From the NCBI GenBank assembly GCA_027186245.1, contig CP114481.1, positions 29,047,501 to 29,111,500 on the forward strand: a stretch of 64,000 bases of DNA, written 5' to 3'. A program made the translations under genes and the position numbers. Below are positions 1 to 12,550 of this stretch, piece by piece (position 1 is the first letter of the stretch; each line of letters starts with the position of its first letter). The DNA comes from Coriaria nepalensis. Lineage: Eukaryota > Streptophyta > Magnoliopsida > Cucurbitales > Coriariaceae. The notes under the pieces were generated by a model that saw nothing but the letters and a program-made list of their open reading frames with translations, was not told where the DNA came from and searched no databases.

Positions 1-999
1 TGAAATGACTCATTCAAATGATTTTGAGGTTAAACTAATGCACAGTTTCCTTGCAATGATCATTTGAAGGTTATCCACGAAACTTCTGTTTCAAGTGCGA
101 AAATAGAATTCGTTCGAATTGCTTTGAAATAAGTTATTGACTTGAAATGACTCATTCAAATGATTTTGAGGTTAAACTAATGCACACTTTCCTTGCAATG
201 ATCATTTGCAGGTTATCCACGAAACTTCTGTTTCAAGTGCGAAAATAGAATTCGTTCGAATTGCTTTGAAATTAGTTATTGACTTGAAATGACTCATTCA
301 AATGATTTTAAGGTTAAACTAATGCACACTTTCCTTGCAATGATCATTTGAAAGTTATGCACAAAACTTGCGTTTGAAGTGCGAAAATAGAATTCGTTCG
401 AATTGCTTTGAAATATGTTATTGACTTGAAATGACTCATTCAAATGATTTTGAGGTTAAACTAATGCACAGTTTCCTTGCAATGATCATTTGCAGGTTAT
501 CCACGAAACTTCTGTTTCAAGTGCGAAAATAGAATTCGTTCGAATTGCTTTGAAATTAGTTATTGACTTCAAATGACTCATTCAAATGATTTTAAGGTTA
601 AACTAATGCACACTTTCCTTGCAATGATCATTTGAAAGTTATGCACAAAACTTGCGTTTGAAGTGCGAAAATAGAATTCGTTCGAATTGCTTTGAAATAA
701 GTTATTGACTTGAAATGACTCATTCAAATGATTTTAAGGTTAAACTAATGCAGACTTTCCTTGCATTGATCATTTGCAAGTTATGCACATAACTTGTTTT
801 CGAAGTGCGAAAATAGAATTCGTTTATATTTCTTTGAAATATGTTATTGACTTGAAATGACTCATTCAAATGATTTTGAGGTTAAACTAATGCACACTTT
901 CCTTGCAATGATCATTTGAAGGTTATCCACGAAACTTCTGTTTCAAGTGCGAAAATAGAATTCGTTCGAATTGCTTTGAAATAAGTTATTGACTTTAAA

Positions 1000-1880
1000 T
1001 GACTCATTCAAATGATTTTGAGGTTAAACTAATGCACACTTTCCTTGCAATGATCATTTGAAGGTTATCCACGAAACTTCTGTTTGAAGTGTGAAAATAT
1101 AATTCGTTAGAACTGCTTTGAAATAAGATATTAACTTGAAATCACTAATTGAAATGATTTTAAAGAGAAACGAATGCATACATTCCTTGCATTGATTATT
1201 TCCAAGTTATGCACAGAACTTGTTTTCGAAGTGCGAAAATAGAATTCGTTCGAATTGCTTTGAAATATGTTATTGACTTGAAATGACTCATTCAAATGAT
1301 TTTGAGGTTAAACTAATGCACAGTTTCCTTGCAATGATCATTTGAAGGTTTTCCACGAAACTTCTGTTTCAAGTGCGAAAATAGAATTCGTTCGAATTGC
1401 TTTGAAATAAGTTATTGACTTGAAATGACTCATTCAAATGATTTTAAGGTTAAACTAATGCACAGTTTCCTTGCAATGATCATTTGAAAGTTATGCACCA
1501 AACTTGCGTTTGAAGTGCAAAAATAGAATTCGTTCGAATTGCTTTGAAATAAGTTATTGACTTGAAATGACTCATTCAAATGATTTTAAGGTTAAACTAA
1601 TGCATACTTTCCTTGCAATGATCATTTGAAAGTTATGCACAAAGCTTGCGTTTGAAGTGCGAAAATAGAATTCGTTCGAATTGCTTTGAAAAATGTTATT
1701 GACTTGAAATGACTCATTCAAATGATTTTGAGGTTAAACTAATGCACAGTTTCCTTGCAATGATCATTTGAAGGTTATCCACGAAACTTCTGTTTCAAGT
1801 GCGAAAATAGAATTCGTTCGAATTGCTTTGAAATAAGTTATTGACTTGAAATGACTCATTCAAATGATTTTGAGGTTAAA
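1000..1880 (+). repeat. Segment duplicated at +3,550 bp (copy 1)
   Basis: About 880 bp here recurs at roughly 4550-5430, a shift of 3,550 bp (25 x 142). Shared rare variants include aagatattaacttg, tttaaagaGAAAcg, ttgattatttCCAAG, ggttTTCCacgaaac, ttatgcaCCAAAc and gaagtgcAAAAAtag, all in the same order. Few differences were noticed (gttatgcac versus gttattcac, tgaaaaatg versus tgaaatatg, ctttgaaat versus ctttaaaat). Outside these limits the copies diverge into ordinary variants, so the limits are approximate. Confidence 0.8.
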
Positions 1881-4549
1881 CTAATGCACACTTTCCTTGC
1901 AATGATCATTTGCAGGTTATCCACGAAACTTCTGTTTCAAGTGCGAAAATAGAATTCGTTCGAATTGCTTTGAAATTAGTTATTGACTTGAAATGACTCA
2001 TTCAAATGATTTTAAGGTTAAACTAATGCACACTTTCCTTGCAATGATCATTTGAAAGTTATGCACAAAACTTGCGTTTGAAGTGCGAAAATAGAATTCG
2101 TTCGAATTGCTTTGAAATATGTTATTGACTTGAAATGACTCATTCAAATGATTTTGAGGTTAAACTAATGCACAGTTTCCTTGCAATGATCATTTGCAGG
2201 TTATCCACGAAACTTCTGTTTCAAGTGCGAAAATAGAATTCGTTCGAATTGCTTTGAAATTAGTTATTGACTTGAAATGACTCATTCAAATGATTTTAAG
2301 GTTAAACTAATGCACACTTTCCTTGCAATGATCATTTGAAAGTTATGCACAAAACTTGCGTTTGAAGTGCGAAAATAGAATTCGTTCGAATTGCTTTGAA
2401 ATATGTTATTGACTTGAAATGACTCATTCAAATGATTTTGAGGTTAAACTAATGCACACTTTCCTTGCAATGATCATTTGAAGTTTATCCACGAAACTTC
2501 TGTTTGAAGTGTGAAAACATAATTCGTTAGAACTGCTTTGAAATAAGATATTGACTTGAAATCACTAATTGAAATGATTTTAAAGTTAAACGAATGCATA
2601 CATTCCTTGCATTGATCATTTGCAAGTTATGCACAGAACTTGTTTTCGAAGTGCGAAAATAGAATTCGTTTAGATTTCTTTGAAATAAGTTATTGACTTG
2701 AAATGACTCATTCAAATGATTTTAAGGTTAAACTAATGCACACTTTCCTTGCAATGATAATTTGAAAGTTATCCACGAAACTTCTGTTTGAAGTGTGAAA
2801 GTATAATTCGTTCGAATTGCTTTGAAATATGTTATTGACTTGAAATGATTCATTCAAATGATTTTGAGGTTAAACTAATGCACACTTTCCTTGCAATAAC
2901 CATTTGAAAGTTATGCACAAAACTTGGGTTTGAAGTGCGAAAATAGAATTTGTTCGAATTGCTTTGAAATAAGTTATTGACTTGAAATGACTCATTCAAA
3001 TGATTTTAAGGTTAAACTAATGCACACTTTCCTTGCAATGATCATTTGAAAGTTATGCACAAAACTTGCGTTGGATGTGCGAAAATAGAATTCGTTCGTA
3101 TTGCTTTTAAATAACTTATTGACTTGAAATGACTCATTCAAATGATTTTAAGGTTAAACTAATGCACACTTTCCTTGCAATGATCATTTGAAAGTTATAC
3201 ACAAAACTTGTGTTTCAAGTGCGAAAATAGAATTCGTTCGAATTGCTTTTAAATATGTTATTGACTGGAAATGACTCATTTAATTGATTTTGAGGTTAAA
3301 CTAATGCACAGTTTCCTTGCAATGATCATTTGCAGGTTATCCACGAAACTTCTGTTTCAAGTGCGAAAATAGAATTCGTTCGAATTGCTTTGAAATTAGT
3401 TATTGACTTGAAATGACTCATTCAAATGATTTTAAGGTTAAACTAATGCACACTTTCCTTGCAATGATCATTTGAAAGTTATGCACAAAAGTTGCGTTTG
3501 AAGTGCGAAAATAGAATTCGTTCGAATTGCTTTGAAATAAGTTATTGACATGAAATGACTCATTCAAATGATTTTAAGGTTAAACTAATGCACACTTTCC
3601 TTGCAATGATCATTTGAAAGTTATGCACAAAACATGTGTTTGAAGTGCCAAAATAGAATTTGTTCGAATTGCTTTGAAGGAAGTTATTGACTCGAAAGGA
3701 CTCCTTCAAATGATTTTGAGGTTAAACTAATGCACACTTTCCCTGCAATGATCATTTGAAGGTTATCCACGAAACTTCTGTTTGAAGTGCGAAAATAGAA
3801 TTCGTTCGAATTGCTTTGAAATAAGTTATTGACTTGAAATGACTCATTCAAATGATTTTGAAGGTTAAACTAATGCACACTTTCCTTGCAATGATCATTT
3901 GAAAGTTATGCACAAAACTTGCGTTTGAAGTGCGAAAATAGAATACGTTCGTATTGCTTTGAAATAAGTTATTGACTTGAAATGACTCATTCAAATGATT
4001 TTAAGGTTAAACTAATGCAGACTTTCCTTGCGATGATCATTTGAAAGTTATGCACAAAACTTGCGTTTGAAGTGCGAAAATAGAATTCGTTCGAATTGCT
4101 TTTAAATATGTTATTGACTTGAAATGACTCATTCAAATGATTTTAAGGTTAAACTAACGCACACTTTCCTTGCAATGATCATTTGCAAGTTATGCACAAA
4201 ACTTGTGTTGAAGTGCGAAAATAGAATTCGTTCGAATTGCTTTGAAATAAGTTATTGACTTGAAATGACTCATTCAAATGATTTTAAGGTTAAACTAATG
4301 CACACTTTCCTTGCAATGATCATTTGAAAGTTATGCACAAAACTTGCGTTTGAAGTGCGAAAATAGAATTTGTTCGAATTGCTTTGAAATAAGTTATTGA
4401 CTTGAAATGACTCATTGAAATGATTTTAAGGTTAAACGAATGCACACTTTCCTTGCAATGATCATTTGAAAGTTATGCACAAAACTTGCGTTTGAAGTGC
4501 GAAAATAGAATTCGTTCGAATTGCTTTGAAATATGTTATTGACTTGAAA

Positions 4550-5430
4550 TGACTCATTCAAATGATTTTGAGGTTAAACTAATGCACACTTTCCTTGCAA
4601 TGATCATTTGAAGGTTATCCACGAAACTTCTGTTTGAAGTGTGAAAATATAATTCGTTAGAACTGCTTTGAAATAAGATATTAACTTGAAATCACTAATT
4701 GAAATGATTTTAAAGAGAAACGAATGCATACATTCCTTGCATTGATTATTTCCAAGTTATGCACAGAACTTGTTTTCGAAGTGCGAAAATAGAATTCGTT
4801 CGAATTGCTTTGAAATATGTTATTGACTTGAAATGACTCATTCAAATGATTTTGAGGTTAAACTAATGCACAGTTTCCTTGCAATGATCATTTGAAGGTT
4901 TTCCACGAAACTTCTGTTTCAAGTGCGAAAATAGAATTCGTTCGAATTGCTTTGAAATAAGTTATTGACTTGAAATGACTCATTCAAATGATTTTAAGGT
5001 TAAACTAATGCACAGTTTCCTTGCAATGATCATTTGAAAGTTATGCACCAAACTTGCGTTTGAAGTGCAAAAATAGAATTCGTTCGAATTGCTTTGAAAT
5101 AAGTTATTGACTTGAAATGACTCATTCAAATGATTTTAAGGTTAAACTAATGCATACTTTCCTTGCAATGATCATTTGAAAGTTATTCACAAAGCTTGCG
5201 TTTGAAGTGCGAAAATAGAATTCGTTCGAATTGCTTTGAAATATGTTATTGACTTGAAATGACTCATTCAAATGATTTTGAGGTTAAACTAATGCACAGT
5301 TTCCTTGCAATGATCATTTGAAGGTTATCCACGAAACTTCTGTTTCAAGTGCGAAAATAGAATTCGTTCGAATTGCTTTAAAATAAGTTATTGACTTGAA
5401 ATGACTCATTCAAATGATTTTGAGGTTAAA
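4550..5430 (+). repeat. Segment duplicated at +3,550 bp (copy 2)
   Basis: Second copy of the roughly 1000-1880 segment, carrying the same ordered set of private variants. A weaker third relative of its first part lies near 8465, a further 3,834 bp (27 x 142) downstream, with aagtgtgaatatataattcattag and the same tttaaagaGAAAcg variant. Confidence 0.78.
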
Positions 5431-5669
5431 GTAATGCACACTTTCCTTGCAATGATCATTTGAAGGTTATCCACGAAACTTCTGTTTGAAGTGTGAAAAT
5501 ATAATTCGTCCGAACTGCTTTGAAATAAGATATTGACTTGAAATCACTATTTGAAATGATTTTAAAGTTAAACGAATGCATACATTCCTTGCATTGATCA
5601 TTTGCAAGTTATGCACATAACTTGTTTTCGAAGTGCGAAAATAGAATTCGTTTATATTTCTTTGAAATA

Positions 5670-6805
5670 TGTTATTGACTTGAAATGACTCATTCAAATG
5701 ATTTTGAGGTTAAACTAATGCACAGTTTCCTTGCAATGATCATTTGAAGGTTATCCACGAAACTTCTGTTTCAAGTGCGAAAATAGAATTCGTTCGAATT
5801 GCTTTGAAATAAGTTATTGACTTGAAATGACTCATTCAAATGATTTTGAGGTTAAACTAATGCACACTTTCCTTGCACTGATCATTTGAAGGTTATCCAC
5901 GAAACTTCTGTTTGAAGTGTGAAAATATAATTCGTCCGAACTGCTTTGAAATAAGATATTGACTTGAAATCACTATTTGAAATGATTTTAAAGTTAAACG
6001 AATGCATACATTCTTTGCATTGATCATTTGCAAGTTATGCACATAACTTGTTTTCGAAGTGCGAAAATAGAATTCGTTTATATTTCTTTGAAATATGTTA
6101 TTGACTTGAAATGACTCATTCAAATGATTTTAAGGTTAAACTAATGCACACTTTCCAGGCAATGATCATTTGATAGTTATCCACGAAACTTCTGTTTGAA
6201 GTGTGAAAATATAATTCGTTCGAATTGCTTTGAAATATGTTATTGACTTGAAATGACTCATTCAAATGATTTTGAGGTTAAACTAATGCACACTTTCCTT
6301 GCAATAACCATTTGAACGTTATGCACAAAACTTGCGTTTGAAGTGCGAAAATAGAATTCGTTCGAATTGCTTTGAAATAAGTTATTGACCTGAAATGACT
6401 CATTCAAATGATTTTAAGGTTAAACTAATGCACACTTTCCTTGCAATGATCATTTGAAAGTTATGCACAAAGCTTGCGTTTGAAGTGCGAAAATAGAATT
6501 CGTTCGAATTGCTTTGAAATATGTTATTGACTTGGAATGACTCATTCAAATGATTTTGAGGTTAAACTAATGCACAGTTTCCTTGCAATGATCATTTGAA
6601 AGTTATCCACGAAACTTCTGTTTCAAGTGCGAAAATAGAATTCGTTCGAATTGCTTTGAAATAAGTTATTGACTTGAAATGACTCATTCAAATGATTTTA
6701 AGGTTAAACTAATGCACACTTTCCTTGCAATGATCATTTGAAAGTTATGCACAAAGCTTGCGTTTGAAGTGTGAAAATAGAATTCGTTCGAATTGCTTTG
6801 AAATA
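5670..6805 (+). repeat. 1,136-bp HOR, copy 1
   Basis: Eight monomers (8 x 142 = 1,136 bp). The diagnostic motif tttccAGGcaatgatcatttgATAgttatcc at about 6152 recurs at about 7288, exactly 1,136 bp on. Other shared markers are gcaatAACCatttgaaCgttatgc, ttattgacCtgaaatg, cttgGaatgactc and cactATTTGaaatg. The left limit is where the two copies stop matching (the tttatatttc variant before 5670 has no partner). A smaller three-monomer (426-bp) duplication sits inside: the B units near 5540 and 5966 are nearly the same. Confidence 0.82.
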
Positions 6806-7941
6806 TGTTATTGACTTGAAATGACTCATTCAAATGATTTTGAGGTTAAACTCATGCATAGTTTCCTTGCAATGATCATTTGAAGGTTATCCACGAAACT
6901 TCTGTTTCAAGTGCGAAAATAGAATTCGTTCGAATTGCTTTGAAATAAGTTATTGACTTGAAATGACTCATTCAAATGATTTTGAGGTTAAACTAATGCA
7001 CACTTTCCTTGCAATGATCATTTGAAGGTTATCCACGAAACTTCTGTTTGAAGTGTGAAAATATAATTCGTTCGAACTGCTTTGAAATAAGATATTGACT
7101 TGAAATCACTATTTGAAATGATTTTAAAGTTAAACGAATGCATACATTCCTTGCATTGATCATTTGCAAGTTATGCACATAACTTGTTTTCGAAGTGCGA
7201 AAATAGAATTCGTTTATATTTCTTTGAAATATGTTATTGACTTGAAATTACTCATTCAAATGATTTTAAGGTTAAACTAATGCACACTTTCCAGGCAATG
7301 ATCATTTGATAGTTATCCACGAAACTTCTGTTTGAAGTGTGAAAATATAATTCGTTCGAATTGCTTTGAAATATGTTATTGACTTGAAATGACTCATTCA
7401 AATGATTTTGAGGTTAAACTAATGCACACTTTCCTTGCAATAACCATTTGAACGTTATGCACAAAACTTGCGTTTGAAGTGCGAAAATAGAATTCGTTCG
7501 AATTGCTTTGAAATAAGTTATTGACCTGAAATGACTCATTCAAATGATTTTAAGGTTAAACTAATGCACACTTTCCTTGCAATGATCATTTGAAAGTTAT
7601 GCACAAAGCTTGCGTTTGAAGTGCGAAAATAGAATTCGTTCGAATTGCTTTGAAATATGTTATTGACTTGGAATGACTCATTCAAATGATTTTGAGGTTA
7701 AACTAATGCACAGTTTCCTTGCAATGATCATTTGAAAGTTATCCACGAAACTTCTGTTTCAAGTGCGAAAATAGAATTCGTTCGAATTGTTTCGAAATAA
7801 GTTATTGACTTGAAATGACTCATTCAAATGATTTTAAGGTTAAACTAAGGCACACTTTCCTTGCAATGATCATTTGAAAGTTATGCACAAAACTTGCGTT
7901 TGAAGTGCGAAAATAGAATTCGTTCGAATTGCTTTGAAATA
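6806..7941 (+). repeat. 1,136-bp HOR, copy 2
   Basis: Direct tandem copy of 5670-6805. Differences noticed include ctCatgcaTag against ctaatgcacag near 6852, gacttgaaatTactc near 7248, and ttcgaattgTttCgaaat near 7790. Matching fades after about 7941, where one copy goes on with ttttaagg and the other with ttttgagg. Confidence 0.8.
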
Positions 7942-9287
7942 AGTTATTGACTTGAAATGACTCATTCAAATGATTTTAAGGTTAAACTAATGCACACTTT
8001 CCTTGCAATGATCATTTGAAAGTTATGCACAAAACTTGCGTTTGAAGTGCGAAAATAGAATTCGTTCGAATTGCTTTGAAATATGTTATTCACTTGAAAT
8101 GACTCATTCGAATAATTTTGAGGTTAAACTAATGCACACTTTCCTTGCAATGATCATTTGAAGGTTATCCACGAAACTTCTGTTTCAAGTGCGAAAATAG
8201 AATTCGTTCGAATTGCTTTGAAATAAGTTATTGACTTGAAATGACTCATTCAAATGATTTTGAGGTTAAACTAATGCACACTTTCCTTGCAATGATCATT
8301 TGAAGGTTATCCACGAAACTTCTGTTTCAAGTGCGAAAATAGAATTCGTTTGAATTGCTTTGAAATAAGTTATTGACTTGAAATGACTCATTCAAATGAT
8401 TTTGAGGTTAAACTAATGCACACTTTCCTTGCAATGATCATTTGAAGGTTATCCACGAAACTTCTGTTTGAAGTGTGAATATATAATTCATTAGAACTGC
8501 TTTGAAATAAGATATTAACTTGAAATCACTAATTGAAATGATTTTAAAGAGAAACGAATGCATACATTCCTTGCATTGATCATTTCCAAGTTATGCACAG
8601 AACTTGTTTTCGAAGTGCGAAAATAGAATTCGTTCGAATTGCTTTGAAATATGTTATTGACTTGAAATGACTCATTCAAATGATTTTGAGGTTAAACTAA
8701 TGCACAGTTTCCTTGCAATGATCATTTGAAGGTTATCCACGAAACTTCTGTTTCAAGCGCGAAAATAGAATTCGTTCGAATTGCTTTGAAATAAGTTATT
8801 GACTTGAAATGACTCATTCAAATGATTTTAAGGTTAAACTAATGCACACTTTCCTTGCAATGATCATTTGAAAGTTATGCACAAAACTTGCGTTTGAAGT
8901 GCGAAAATAGAATTCGTTCGAATTGCTTTGAAATAAGTTATTGACTTGAAATGACTCATTCAAATGATTTTAAGGTTAAACTAATGCACACTTTCCTTGC
9001 AATGATCATTTGAAGGTTATCCACGAAACTTCTGTTTGAAGTGTGAAAATACAATTCGTTAGAACTGCTTTGAAATAAGATATTGACTTGAAATCACTAA
9101 TTGAAATGATTTTAAAGAGAAACGAATGCATACATTCCTTGCATTCATCATATGCAAGTTATGCACATAACTTGTTTTCGAAGTGCGAAAATAGATATCG
9201 TTTAGATTTCTTTGAAATAAGTTATTGACTTGAAATGACTCATTCAAATGATTTTAAGGTTAAACTAATGCACACTTTCCTTGCAAT

Positions 9288-12200
9288 GATAATTTGAAAG
9301 TTATCCACGAAACTTCTGTTTGAAGTGTGAAAGTATAATTCGTTCGAATTGCTTTGAAATATGTTATTGACTTGAAATGACTCATTCAAATGATTTTGAG
9401 GTTAAACTAATGCACACTTTCTTTGCAATAACCATTTGAAAGTTATGCACAAAACTTGCGTTTGAAGTGCGAAAATAGAATTCGTTCGAATTGCTTTGAA
9501 ATAAGTTATTGACTTGAAATGACTCATTCAAATGATTTTAAGGTTAAACTAATGCACACTTTCCTTGCAATGATCATTTGAAAGTTATGCACAAAGTTTG
9601 CGTTCGAAGTGCGAAAATAGAATTCGTTCGAATTGCTTTGAAATATGTTATTGACTTGAAATGACTCATTCAAATGATTTTGAGGTTAAACTAATGCACA
9701 GTTTCCTTGCAATGATCATTTGAAGGTTATCCACGAAACTTCTGTTTCAAGTGCGAAAATAGAATTCGTTCGAATTGCTTTGAAATAAGTTATTGACTTG
9801 AAATGACTCATTCAAATGATTTTAAGGTTAAACTAATGCACACTTTCCTTGCAATGATCATTTGAAGGTTATCCACGAAACTTCTATTTCAAGTGCGAAA
9901 ATAGAATTCGTTCGAATTGCTTTGAAATAAGTTATTGACTTGAAATGACTCATTCAAATGATTTTAAGGTTAAACTAATGCACACTTTCCTTGCAATGAT
10001 CATTTGAAAGTTATGCACAAAACTTGCGTTTGAAATGCGAAAATAGAATTCGTTCAAATTGCTTTGAAATATGTTATCGACTTGAAATGACTCATTCAAA
10101 TGATTTTGAGGTTAAACTAATGCACAGTTTCCTTACAATGATCATTTGAAGGTTATCCACGAAACTTCTGTTTGAAGCGCGAAAATAGAATTCGTTCGAA
10201 TTGCTTTGAAATAAGTTATTGACTTGAAATGACTCATTCAAATGATTTTAGGGTTAAACTAATGCACACTTTCCTTGCAATGATCATTTGAAGGTTATCC
10301 ACGAAACTTCTATTTCAAGCGCGAAAATAGAATTCGTTCGAATTGCTTTGAAATAAGTTATTGACTTGAAATGACTCATTCAAATGATTTTAGGGTTAAA
10401 CTAATGCACACTTTCTTTGAAATGATCATTTGAAGGTTATCTACGAAACTTCTGTTTCAAGTGCGAAAATAGAATTCGTTCGAATTGCTTTGAAATAAGT
10501 TATTGACTTGAAATGACTCATTCAAATGATTTTAAGGTTAAACTAATGCACACTTTCCTTGCAATGATCATTTGAAGGTTATCCACGAAACTTCTGTTTC
10601 AAGTGCGAAAATAGAATTCGTTCGAATTGGTTGGAAATAAGATTCTAACTTGAAATGACTCATTCAAATGATTTTAAGGTTAAACTAATGCACACTTTCC
10701 TTGCAATGATCATTTGAAGGTTATCCACGAAACTTCTGTTTCAAGTGCGAAAATAGAATTCGTTCGAATTGCTTTGAAATAAGTTATTGACTTGAAATGA
10801 CTCATTCAAATGATTTTGAGGTTAAACTAATGCACAGTTTCCTTGCAATGATCATTTGAAGGTTATCCACGAAACTTCTGTTTGAAGTGTGAAAATATAA
10901 TTCGTTAGAACTGCTTTGAAATAAGATATTCACTTGAAATCACTAATTGAAATGATTTTAAAGTTAAACGAATGCATACATTCCTTGCATTGATCATTTG
11001 CAAGTTATGCACAAAACTTGTGTTGAAGTGCGAAAATAGAATTCGTTCGAATTGCTTTGAAATAAGTTATTGACTTGAAATGACTCATTCAAATGATTTT
11101 AAGGTTAAACTAATGCACACTTTCCTTGCAATGATCATTTGAAGGTTATCCACGAAACTTTTATTTCAAATGCGAAAATAGAATTCGTTCGAATTGCTTT
11201 GAAATAAGTTATTGACTTGAAATGACTCATTCAAATGATTTTAAGGTTAAACTAATGCACACTTTCCTTGCAATGATCATTTGAAGGTTATCCACGAAAC
11301 TTCTATTTCAAGTGCGAAAATAGAATTCGTTCAAATTGCTTTGAAATCAGTTATTGACTTGAAATGACTCATTCAAATGATTTTAAGGTTAAACTAATGC
11401 ACACTTTCCTTGCAATGATCATTTGAAGGTTATCCACGAAACTTCTATTTCAAGTGCGAAAATAGAATTCGTTCGAATTGCTTTGAAATAAGTTATTGAC
11501 TTGAAATGACTCATTCAAATGATTTTAAGGTTAAACTAATGCACACTTTCCTTGCAATGATCATTTGAAAGTTATGCAAAAAACTTGCCTTTGAAGTGCG
11601 AAAATAGAATTCGTTCGAATTGCTTTGAAATATATTATTGACTTGAAATGACTCATTCAAATGATTTTGAGGTTAAACTAATGCACAGTCTCCTTGCAAT
11701 GATCATTTGAAGGTTATCCACGAAACTTCTGTTTGAAGTGTGAAAATATAATTCGTTCGAACTGCTCTGAACTAAGATATTGACTTGAAATGACTCATTC
11801 AAATGATTTTGAGGTTAAACTAATGCACACTTTCCTTGCAATGATCATTTGAAGGTTATCCACGAAACTTCTGTTTGAAGTGTGAAAATATAATTCGTTA
11901 GAACTGCTTTGAAATAAGATATTCACTTGAAATCACTAATTGAAATGATTTTAAAGTTAAACGAATGCATACATTCCTTGCATTGATCATTTGCAAGTTA
12001 TGCACAAAACTTGTGTTGAAGTGCGAAAATAGAATTCGTTCGAATTGCTTTGAAATAAGTTATTGACTTGAAATGACTCATTCAAATGATTTTAAGGTTA
12101 AACTAATGCACACTTTCCTTGCAATGATCATTTGAAAGTTATGCACAAAACTTGCGTTTGAAGTGCGAAAATAGAATTCGTCGAATTGCTTTGAAATATG

Positions 12201-12550
12201 TTATTGACTTGAAATGACTCATTCAAATGATTTTGAGGTTAAACTAATGCACACTTTCCTTGCAATGATCATTTGAATGTTATCCACGAAACTTCTGTTT
12301 GAAGTGTGAAAATAAAATTCGTTAGAACTGCTTTGAAATAAGATATTGACTTGAAATCACTAATTGAAATGATTTTAAAGTTAAACGAATGCATACATTC
12401 CTTGCATTCATCATTTGCAAGTTATGCACAGAACTTGTTTTCGAAGTGCGAAAATAGATATCGTTTAGATTTCTTTGAAATAAGTTATTGACTTGAAATG
12501 ACTCATTCAAATGATTTTAAGGTTAAACTAATGCACACTTTCCTTGCAAT
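9288..12550 (+). repeat. Expanded relative of the 1,703-bp HOR
   Basis: The marker caatgatAAtttgaaagttatcc followed by gtgtgaaaGtataattcg opens this block at 9288 and reopens at 12551, 14254 and 15957. Here the interval is 3,263 bp. The order of variants after 9288 (ataacc, aaagTTtgcgttcg, cttctAtttcaag, atgttatCgac, ttttaGGGtt) matches the HOR that follows, but the marker aagatattCacttg lies at +1,643 against +1,501 in the later copies, one extra 142-bp monomer. After about 10930 further A2/A1 units and a second aagatattCac monomer (near 11922) are added. Confidence 0.75.

Larger units (their letters stand above)
1..9287 (+). repeat. Mixed A1/A2/B monomer domain
   Basis: This stretch is tandem monomers with no gene. 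A1 and A2 forms predominate and B units are scattered (for example 2560-2700, 5540-5680, 9090-9230). The monomer leading into a B unit carries gtgtgaaaatataattcgttagaactgc or close variants, a set confined to the left third of the window. Some B units carry a further variant, tttatatttc or tttagatttc, in place of ttcgaattgc (near 820, 2667, 5650, 6076, 7211). Two B units (9194-9199 and 12457-12462) have GATATC where EcoRI GAATTC is expected. No long-range period holds across the whole block, which looks like older, partly scrambled HOR units. Confidence 0.85.

Noticed and set aside
107..124. Partial CENP-B box resemblance (TTCG, four bases, A, two bases) in attcgttcgaattgctt.
   Set aside because: The TTCG and A positions fit, but the CGGG half does not (TGCT here), leaving about six of nine core bases. 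That is expected by chance in a sequence rich in TTCG.
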